Shown piece after piece: positions 58,430 through 64,000 of a stretch of DNA of 64,000 nucleotides. The DNA is from Ideonella sp. Lineage in GTDB: Bacteria > Pseudomonadota > Gammaproteobacteria > Burkholderiales > Burkholderiaceae_C. The translations under genes were made by a program, and so were the position numbers. Each line of letters begins with the position of its first letter. Within the stretch, counting starts at the first letter, position 1. The notes under the pieces were generated by a model that saw nothing but the letters and a program-made list of their open reading frames with translations, was not told where the DNA came from and made no database searches. The DNA is taken from positions 669,792-733,791 of the forward strand of contig JABTUC010000002.1 in assembly GCA_015075545.1 (NCBI GenBank), given 5' to 3'.

Positions 58430-59580
58430 GCGTTGTCGTGATTCAGCTTCTCGAGGTTCCCGTGCTTGTCCTTGGCCAGCGCGCCGGCGCCGTCGCGCTT
58501 GAAAATCTTCTTGTTGGTGAACTTGTCGCAGACCTTGACGAACTCGTCGACCGTCATGTCCAGCGGATCGAGGATGTCCGCCAGCGGCTTGCCCAGATAG
58601 GTCCACGGGAACTTGCCGTCGCGCTTGCGGACGATCTCGAGTGCGTCCTGGCGCGAGATGCGACCACGCCTCACGTGCAGGCAGGCGATGTCGGTCGCGC
58701 GCGAGAAACCGAACTTCAGAAACTTGAAGTAGTCGTGGATGCCGGTCTGGTGATTGTCCAGGTTCTCGTAGTTCACCATCGACCCTTCGACGGCACGGTC
58801 CAGCGACGTGAAGCCGTTGGCCTGCGAGATGAGCGCGTTGGACAGGCCGTCCCAGGGCAGGTAGTGGCCAAGGAAGAGCCCGGTGACGCCGACGCGCTGC
58901 AGCGCTTCGTCGCTGGGGTACTGATACGGAAGCAGGTGACGCGGCTCGATGCCGTAGGTCTGCGATAGGTCGGTGACGCGCAGGCCGAGCAGGCCGCCGA
59001 ACTCCTCCAGCCAGCGCCGGGTGAGCACGTTGTTCTGCGCCGCCGCGGCCGGGCCGCCGTACTCGTTCTGCGAGTTCTCGCCCCAGACGATCAGCGGCAC
59101 GTCGAACTGGACCGCGGCGCGCACCGGGATCGTGAAGATGCCGACATGCTCGGGCCAGGAGATGTCGCCCACCTCCGTGAGGCCGATTCGGTTCAGACGC
59201 GCCCGCACGAGCGGGTTGGGCGAGAACTCGACGTAGTCGACGCCGAGGCGCTTGATGTTCTCGATGTTCTCGCGCCCGATGTCGCTCAGGTCGCAGGTGG
59301 TTGCGGTCACGCACAGCGGGTTCAGGCCCAGTTGCAGCATGCGCACCACCTGGTAGGTGCTGTCCTTGCCGCCGCTGACCGGCACGATGCAGTCCCAGTT
59401 CGAGCCGTGTCGCCGGTAGCGATCGAGGACACCGAGCAGTTCCTCGCGCCGCTGACTCCAGTCCACTGCCTTGCGCTGCTCGTAGGCGCGGCAGGCGTTG
59501 CAGACCCCCTGCTCGTCGATGTGTAGGTCAGGCTTGGTGTGCGGCATCACGCAGCGGACGCAGTACTTGAGCATGTTCAT
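58426..59580 (-). CDS. pseA: N-acetyl-sugar amidotransferase (PseA/WbpG family)
   Basis: 384 residues. It begins with a zinc-like cluster C7/C10 and C27/C30 (YCVRCVMPHTKPDLHIDEQG, then VCNAC), followed by an ATP-pyrophosphatase PP loop VPVSGGKDST (69-74) and WGENSQNEYGG. The family converts a sugar N-acetyl group to an acetamidino group, on pseudaminic acid (PseA, Campylobacter) or on ManNAc(3NAc)A (WbpG, Pseudomonas O5). Location inside the pse operon favours pseudaminic acid. Its partners hisH and hisF follow with overlapping ends. Confidence 0.88.
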   Translation of the reverse strand: MNMLKYCVRCVMPHTKPDLHIDEQGVCNACRAYEQRKAVDWSQRREELLGVLDRYRRHGSNWDCIVPVSGGKDSTYQVVRMLQLGLNPLCVTATTCDLSDIGRENIENIKRLGVDYVEFSPNPLVRARLNRIGLTEVGDISWPEHVGIFTIPVRAAVQFDVPLIVWGENSQNEYGGPAAAAQNNVLTRRWLEEFGGLLGLRVTDLSQTYGIEPRHLLPYQYPSDEALQRVGVTGLFLGHYLPWDGLSNALISQANGFTSLDRAVEGSMVNYENLDNHQTGIHDYFKFLKFGFSRATDIACLHVRRGRISRQDALEIVRKRDGKFPWTYLGKPLADILDPLDMTVDEFVKVCDKFTNKKIFKRDGAGALAKDKHGNLEKLNHDNA

Positions 59581-60203
59581 GCCCTCTTCTCCATCAGGAA
59601 CCAGGTGACGTCGTCTTGCGGGAATGCCGGGTCGCGCCGGTAGGCGAAGCCGTAGTCGACCAGCGACAGCGCGGGAAACATGTCCAGCATCTCGCCGGCG
59701 AAGTCGCGCTTGAAGAGGCGGTCGGAGTGGCCGCGGTAGGGAATGGCCACCGGCGTCGGGTTGTAGTACTCGCACACCAGCAGCCAGCGCCGGGTGGCGT
59801 CGTACAGCTTGCGGTAGGTGTGGGCCAACATCTCGGGGTTTAGGTGAATGAGCACGCCCTTGATGAGCGCCAGGTCTGCCTGCTGCCCATCCGGGGCATC
59901 GAAGATCGATCCCAGGAACACGTTCTCCGGCCCGACCAGCTGCGCCAACTGCGCAGCAGCGTCGGCGTTGATCTCGATGCCGCGCGCCGCCAGGCCCGGG
60001 TAGAGCAGCTTCAGCGCGCGTAGGTTCATACCGATATTGGCGCCGAACTCGACACAGGATCCGATACGCGCGGCGCGCCGCAGCGCGCAGGCGAAGAAGT
60101 TCAGGTTCGAGGCCAGCAGGCCGCTGCTTTCGTTGCGGCCGATGTATTGGGTGCCGAACGCACCGGCCCAGAACGCCTCCTGTTCGGTCTTGAAGGGCAT
60201 CAT
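59577..60203 (-). CDS. Pseudaminic acid biosynthesis-associated methylase
   Basis: 208 residues: FKTEQEAFWAGAFGTQYIGRN at the N-terminus, SAM motif I SCVEFGANIGMNLRAL, and LALIKGVLIHLNPEML. The TEQExFWxGxFGxxYIxRN opening is the signature of the Pse-associated methylases found next to pse genes. Substrate unproven. It begins in an ATGA overlap with the cytidylyltransferase gene; two consecutive ATGs (60203, 60200) are possible after AAGGAAG. Confidence 0.85.
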   Translation of the reverse strand: MMPFKTEQEAFWAGAFGTQYIGRNESSGLLASNLNFFACALRRAARIGSCVEFGANIGMNLRALKLLYPGLAARGIEINADAAAQLAQLVGPENVFLGSIFDAPDGQQADLALIKGVLIHLNPEMLAHTYRKLYDATRRWLLVCEYYNPTPVAIPYRGHSDRLFKRDFAGEMLDMFPALSLVDYGFAYRRDPAFPQDDVTWFLMEKRA

Positions 60204-60946
60204 TCTTCCTTGGTCGTCCGCGCTACGGTCTTCTGCCGGACGTGACGGTTGAGTTGCACCCACTCTGGGTGCTCGTCCAGGAGGGCCAGCACGTCCGCCA
60301 TGCCGAAGTCGGGTTGTCGGGGGTACAGCGTGGTCAAGATTCGCGAAACCAATTCCAGGTCCTCTGGCGTGTCCACGGTCCATCGGTTGGCGCTGAGGTC
60401 GGGCTCCATCGTCAGCGACTTGAGGCGGAACCGCTCGGGCTGCCAGTAGACGAACGGCGTGACGTGCTCGCGCTCGGCCGCGTCGGTGGCTTCGGCGTCG
60501 GCTTGGAGCAGTGCTTCGCGCGTGATCACCTCGACTGCCATGCCGTAAGGCCACGTGGGCTGGATCATGTTCGACAGGTAGTCGCAGGGCTCTCCGGTGC
60601 GGAAGGTCGTCACCGCTAGGTCGACGAGCGCCGGCTCGATCAGCGGACAGTCGGAAGTGACGCGCACGACGATGCTGGCGTCGAAGGCGCGTGCCGCCTG
60701 GGCATATCGGGACAGGACGTCCAATTCAGACCCGCGCGTGCAGGCAATCAATTCCGACTCGCAGAAGGCGACGATAGCGTCGTCGGCCACCTGGGCGGTC
60801 GTGGCCACGACCAGACGGTCGACCTGCCGGCAGCGGCGCAGACGCTCGATCTGGTAGGACAGCATCGGCCGGCGGGCGATCGGCGCCAGCACCTTGCCAG
60901 CGAGCCGCGTCGACCCCATGCGTGCCTGGATGACGACGACGATCAT
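60200..60946 (-). CDS. SpsF-type nucleotidyltransferase, probable CMP-pseudaminic acid synthetase (PseF role)
   Basis: 248 residues with the nucleotide-binding start VIQARMGSTRLAGKVLAPI, RVTSDCPLIEPALVD and RWTVDTPEDLELV. This is the SpsF/cytidylyltransferase family (KdsB/NeuA relatives). In pse clusters without a canonical PseF this gene type stands in its position, so CMP activation of pseudaminic acid is the likely function. It lies 2 nt after pseC. Confidence 0.82.
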   Translation of the reverse strand: MIVVVIQARMGSTRLAGKVLAPIARRPMLSYQIERLRRCRQVDRLVVATTAQVADDAIVAFCESELIACTRGSELDVLSRYAQAARAFDASIVVRVTSDCPLIEPALVDLAVTTFRTGEPCDYLSNMIQPTWPYGMAVEVITREALLQADAEATDAAEREHVTPFVYWQPERFRLKSLTMEPDLSANRWTVDTPEDLELVSRILTTLYPRQPDFGMADVLALLDEHPEWVQLNRHVRQKTVARTTKEE

Positions 60947-60948
60947 GT

Positions 60949-62109
60949 TCAGCGTAAGGCGGCGGTGAGCGTGCGCACGACGAAATCCTGCTGTTCGCCG
61001 GTCATCGCCGGGAACAGCGGCAAGGTAATTGCGCGCGCGTAGTAGCGCTCGGCGGCTGGGAAGTCACCGCGCTTGAACCCGAGCGAAGCATAGTACGGCT
61101 GGGTGTGGATCGGGATGTAGTGAACGTTGGCGCCAATGCGCGCGCGGCGCAGCGCGTCGAACAGAGTGGCGCGGCGGCAGGCGGTGCGTGCACCATCGAT
61201 CTCGACTACGTAAAGATGCCACGCCGACACTCGGTCGGGCACGCGCGCTGGCAGCAGCAAAGGCAGGTCGCGCAGAAGCATGTCGTAGCGGTCGGCCAGC
61301 GCCACGCGCGCAGCATGCAGCGCGTCGAGCCGCTTCAGCTGTGACCAGCCGAGCGCGGCCTGCAGATCCGTGAGCCGGTAGTTGTAGCCCAAGAGTTGCT
61401 GCTCGTAGACCCACGGGCCTTCGACCTCGTGCTGCAGGTCCTCCGGCTCGCGCGTCATGCCGTGCGAGCGCAGCAGACGTAAGCGCTTGGCCAGCGCCGC
61501 GTCGCGCGTCGTGACGACACCGCCTTCGGCCGTGGTCACGATCTTCACCGCATGGAAGCTGAAAGCAGTAGCGTCGGCGTAGTCGCTGCCCACGGGCTGG
61601 CCCTGATAGCTGGCGCCGGTCGCGTGTGAGGCGTCCTCCAGCAGCGCAAAGCCGTACTTGTCAGCGAGCTCGCGCATCTCGCGCAGGTCGCACGGCAGGC
61701 CCGCGAAGTCGACCGGAATGACCACCTGTGGCAACTCGCCGCGTCCCGCGGCGCGCTCCAGCTTTGCGCGCAGGGCCGCGACCGACATGTTGCGCGTCAC
61801 CGGGTCGATGTCGACGAAGTCGATATCGCCGCCGCAGTACAGGACGCAATTGGCCGACGCCAGGAAGCTGTTCGGCGAGGTCCAGACGCGGCTGCCGGCG
61901 GTGACGCCCAGCGCCAGGCAGGCCACGTGCAGCGCCGCCGTCGCATTGGCCATCGCGACAGCGTGCCTTGCGCCGACGCGGCGCGCGAACGTCTCCTCGA
62001 ATTGGGCCACCATCGGCCCCTGGGTCAGGTATTCGGAGCGCAGCACCGCAGTAACGGCGGCGATGTCGTCGTCGTCGATGTTCTGGTGGCTGTACGGGAT
62101 GTGCGACAT
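60949..62109 (-). CDS. pseC: UDP-4-amino-4,6-dideoxy-N-acetyl-L-altrosamine transaminase
   Basis: The second enzyme of the pseudaminic pathway. 386 residues, DegT/DnrJ family: SHIPYSHQNIDDDDIAAV, LTQGPMVAQFE, VWTSPNSFLASANCVLYCGG, LLEDASHATGASY and the Schiff-base Lys in FSFHAVKIVTTAEGG. The N-terminus and the TSPNSFLASANC segment are typical of PseC. Stop and start are separated from pseB by 7 nt. Confidence 0.94.
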   Translation of the reverse strand: MSHIPYSHQNIDDDDIAAVTAVLRSEYLTQGPMVAQFEETFARRVGARHAVAMANATAALHVACLALGVTAGSRVWTSPNSFLASANCVLYCGGDIDFVDIDPVTRNMSVAALRAKLERAAGRGELPQVVIPVDFAGLPCDLREMRELADKYGFALLEDASHATGASYQGQPVGSDYADATAFSFHAVKIVTTAEGGVVTTRDAALAKRLRLLRSHGMTREPEDLQHEVEGPWVYEQQLLGYNYRLTDLQAALGWSQLKRLDALHAARVALADRYDMLLRDLPLLLPARVPDRVSAWHLYVVEIDGARTACRRATLFDALRRARIGANVHYIPIHTQPYYASLGFKRGDFPAAERYYARAITLPLFPAMTGEQQDFVVRTLTAALR

Positions 62110-62116
62110 GGCGCGC

Positions 62117-63127
62117 TCAGCAGGCAGGGCTATTCGCCTCGAATGATCGAATCAGCGTTCTCAGTTGCTCGACTGACAGGAAATCGCTGTTGCGCCCGCT
62201 GTCGTAGGCGAATCCGGGGTCGACGCGAGTCGCGCCCATGCGTTCGCAATACTCTTCGATCGAATAGTTGCCGGCAGCCGGCAGAATGGCGAAGTAACGA
62301 CCCAGGTCGACGGTGTTGAAGCTGTCGCTGGCGGTGATCATCTCCTCATGGATCTTTTCGCCCGGTCTGATGCCGACGATCTCGTGGCGGCACTCGGGCC
62401 CGATCGCGCGTGCGACATCGGTGATTCGGTACGACGGGATCTTTGGCACCAGTACCTCGCCGCCCCACGTGTGCTCGAGCGCCCACAGCACCATGTCGAC
62501 CCCGTCCTGCAGAGAGATGTTGAAGCGCGTCATCCGCGGGTCTGTGATTGGCAGCGAGCCGGATCTGCGCTTCTCCAAGAAGAACGGAATGACCGAGCCG
62601 CGGCTGCCCATCACGTTGCCGTAGCGGACCACGCTGAAGCGAACGTCGCGCTTGCCCTTGATGTTGTTGGCAGCGACGAACAGCTTGTCCGAGCACAGCT
62701 TGGTGGCACCATACAGATTGATGGGCGCGGCGGCCTTGTCGGTGGAAAGGGCAACCACTCGTTCGACGTGGCAATCAAGGCAGGCCTCGATGAGGTTCTG
62801 GGCGCCGATGATGTTGGTCTTGATGCACTCGAATGGGTTGTACTCCGCTGCCGGCACCTGCTTGAGCGCAGCCGCGTGTACCACGTAGTCGACGCCTTCG
62901 AGCGCGCGACGCAGACGCGCCTCGTCGCGGATGTCCCCGATGAAATAGCGCAGGCCAGCATGCACGCGGTCGGAGTACACCTGCGACATCTCGTACTGCT
63001 TGAGCTCATCCCGCGAATACACGACCAGGCGTCGTATGCCGGGGTAGCGCGCCAAAACCGTTCCGACGAATGCCTTGCCGAATGAACCGGTCCCACCGGT
63101 AATGAGTATTGCTTTGTCGTCGAGCAT
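62117..63127 (-). CDS. pseB: UDP-N-acetylglucosamine 4,6-dehydratase (inverting)
   Basis: Starts pseudaminic acid synthesis by making UDP-2-acetamido-2,6-dideoxy-beta-L-arabino-4-hexulose. 336 residues, short soluble SDR: ILITGGTGSFGKAFVGTVL, VVYSRDELKQYEMSQVY, HAAALKQVPAAEYNPFE, STDKAAAPINLYGATK with catalytic Asp, Lys and Tyr, and RYGNVMGSRGSVIPFF. It is 42 nt after the MarR regulator gene, the longest gap in this part of the operon, which may hold a promoter. Confidence 0.95.
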   Translation of the reverse strand: MLDDKAILITGGTGSFGKAFVGTVLARYPGIRRLVVYSRDELKQYEMSQVYSDRVHAGLRYFIGDIRDEARLRRALEGVDYVVHAAALKQVPAAEYNPFECIKTNIIGAQNLIEACLDCHVERVVALSTDKAAAPINLYGATKLCSDKLFVAANNIKGKRDVRFSVVRYGNVMGSRGSVIPFFLEKRRSGSLPITDPRMTRFNISLQDGVDMVLWALEHTWGGEVLVPKIPSYRITDVARAIGPECRHEIVGIRPGEKIHEEMITASDSFNTVDLGRYFAILPAAGNYSIEEYCERMGATRVDPGFAYDSGRNSDFLSVEQLRTLIRSFEANSPAC

Positions 63128-63169
63128 GGGGCGTTGGTTTGATTCGAGAATCCGGTGAACCGTGTCGCA

Positions 63170-63538
63170 TCACTGACGGGGTGCGTCGAGCTCGTTCCGC
63201 AGCATGGCAATGGTGTTCCGCAGGACCTGATACTCGGCTTCCTTACGGGAGAGGAACGCTCGCGTTAAGCGTAGCTTCTGGCGCAATCCTGCCGGAGTCA
63301 GGACGTATGCATACGCCATCTTCCTATCACTGCGCTTGAAATTGCGCACCTTGACAAGCCCCCTATCAAGCAGGGCGTGCAGCACGTAGTGCGTCTTGCC
63401 CAAGCTGAGCCCCAAAGCGCGCGACAGCTCTCGCTGTGACACTTCTGGGCGTGCGGCCAAGAGTCGCAGTGCCTCGAGTGCGCGTGCACTGTCGGTGTCT
63501 TCGGTGGCCATGCCAAGAGGTGATATGGGTGCGTTCAT
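63170..63538 (-). CDS. EPS-associated MarR family transcriptional regulator
   Basis: 122 residues with a winged helix (EALRLLAARPEVSQRELSRA, LGLSLGKTHYVLHALLDRG, VKVRNFKRSDRKMAYAYVLT) and a C-terminal helix (FLSRKEAEYQVLRNTIAMLR). This matches the small MarR-type proteins that accompany exopolysaccharide loci in betaproteobacteria. It is the first regulator of the pse operon and the only transcription factor besides RpoH in the window. ATG 63510 is an alternative start. Confidence 0.85.
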   Translation of the reverse strand: MNAPISPLGMATEDTDSARALEALRLLAARPEVSQRELSRALGLSLGKTHYVLHALLDRGLVKVRNFKRSDRKMAYAYVLTPAGLRQKLRLTRAFLSRKEAEYQVLRNTIAMLRNELDAPRQ

Positions 63539-63594
63539 GACGTGAACGCAGTGTATTCGATCGTGCCTAGCGGCGCGCGCCTGCGCCCCGACGC

Positions 63595-64000
63595 CTATCC
63601 GAATGTCTCCGCCAAGGCGAGCGAAGGCGGTGCGCGGTCCTTTTCCGAGAGCCTGATCTCTAGCTCTGCATCAGGCCATACGATCGCCAATTGCGGATCG
63701 TCCCAGCGCACGGCCCGCTCTGCGGCCGGAGCGTAGTAGTCGGTAGTCTTGTACAGGAAGTCCGCCGTCTCACTGAGCACCAGAAAGCCGTGCGCAAAGC
63801 CGGCCGGGATCCACAACTGCCGGTGTGTGCCAGCATCGAGCTCGGTGCCGACCCAGCGGCCGAAAGTCGCACTGCTGCGCCGCATGTCCACCGCCACGTC
63901 GAACACGCGGCCGCTCACCACCCGCACCAGTTTGCCTTGCGCATGCGGTGGCAACTGGTAGTGCAACCCGCGCAGCACCCCGCGCTGCGAGCGCGAGTGG
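63595..64000 (-). CDS. rfbC: dTDP-4-dehydrorhamnose 3,5-epimerase (partial, cut by window end)
   Basis: The C-terminal 134 residues of RmlC/RfbC: HSRSQRGVLRGLHYQ with catalytic His, KLVRVVSGRVFDVAVDMR, LWIPAGFAHGFLVLS and YYAPAAERAVRWDDP. It epimerises dTDP-4-keto-6-deoxyglucose in dTDP-L-rhamnose synthesis. The N-terminus lies beyond 64000. It is upstream of the MarR gene on the same strand, so rhamnose genes probably continue outside the window. Confidence 0.93.
   Translation of the reverse strand, partial: HSRSQRGVLRGLHYQLPPHAQGKLVRVVSGRVFDVAVDMRRSSATFGRWVGTELDAGTHRQLWIPAGFAHGFLVLSETADFLYKTTDYYAPAAERAVRWDDPQLAIVWPDAELEIRLSEKDRAPPSLALAETFG

Overview
The window is GC-rich, densely packed DNA from a betaproteobacterium, most likely of the order Burkholderiales (Rubrivivax/Leptothrix/Ideonella-like). 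That placement is an inference from three things: the gene order of the cytochrome oxidase locus, the extreme third-position GC, and a MarR-type regulator of the exopolysaccharide-associated kind. No rRNA, tRNA or CRISPR array was found.

Region 1 (1-10,068) is a terminal oxidase assembly block. After the tail of a BioC-like methyltransferase and a DUF2244 protein come coxB (with a fused cytochrome c domain, so caa3-type), ctaD, a 37-residue assembly protein, ctaG, a DUF2970 protein, ctaE, SURF1, a SCO-like thioredoxin-fold protein, ctaA, ctaB and a SCO lipoprotein. One DUF2909 gene lies antisense inside the block. Region 2 (10,083-20,503) is housekeeping: rpoH with a perfect CIRCE operator, ychF, a MOSC protein, a UbiH-family hydroxylase, dsbC, an M61 peptidase, a DUF3108 protein, an enoyl-CoA hydratase and lysS.

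Region 3 (20,677-47,612) is a plus-strand surface-polysaccharide locus. wbpB/wbpD/wbpE plus a wbpI-like epimerase make UDP-2,3-diacetamido uronic acids. They flank an overlapping gene train: glycosyltransferase, methyltransferase, asparagine-synthase-like amidotransferase, deacetylase-like protein, methyltransferase, an (alpha/alpha)-toroid protein, aminotransferase, acetyltransferase, flippase and a polytopic membrane protein. Then come a GT4, a methyltransferase, an aminotransferase, a VapBC module, an initiating sugar-phosphate transferase, a WbpM/CapD-like dehydratase, a second WecB, a minus-strand UDP-glucuronate epimerase, a second VapBC module whose toxin is frameshifted, and UDP-glucose dehydrogenase.

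Region 4 (47,613-50,565) is a scar and insertion zone. It holds a strong palindrome, a truncated AAA_14-type ATPase gene and a decayed IS66 transposase 3' end, followed by a UDP-glucuronate decarboxylase and a Wzy-like polymerase of visibly lower GC.

Region 5 (50,634-64,000, minus strand) is a pseudaminic acid operon. Reading in its own direction it runs rmlC (partial), EPS-type MarR regulator, pseB, pseC, an spsF-type cytidylyltransferase, a Pse-associated methylase, an N-acetyl-sugar amidotransferase (PseA/WbpG family) with a dedicated HisH/HisF pair, a PseG-PseH fusion, pseI, a GT2, a GT-B-like protein with four clustered cysteines, and a second flippase. Stops and starts mostly overlap by 4 nt. 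The HisF copy has lost the Asp11 cyclase residue, so I infer that HisH/HisF feed ammonia to the amidotransferase to make an acetamidino sugar (Pse5Ac7Am-like, or a ManNAc(3NAm)A-like sugar from the Region 3 pathway). This amidino-sugar system, the CIRCE site on rpoH, the matched 67-nt intergenic repeat pair and the unassigned proteins at 29,073, 33,866 and 52,044 are the points most worth following.
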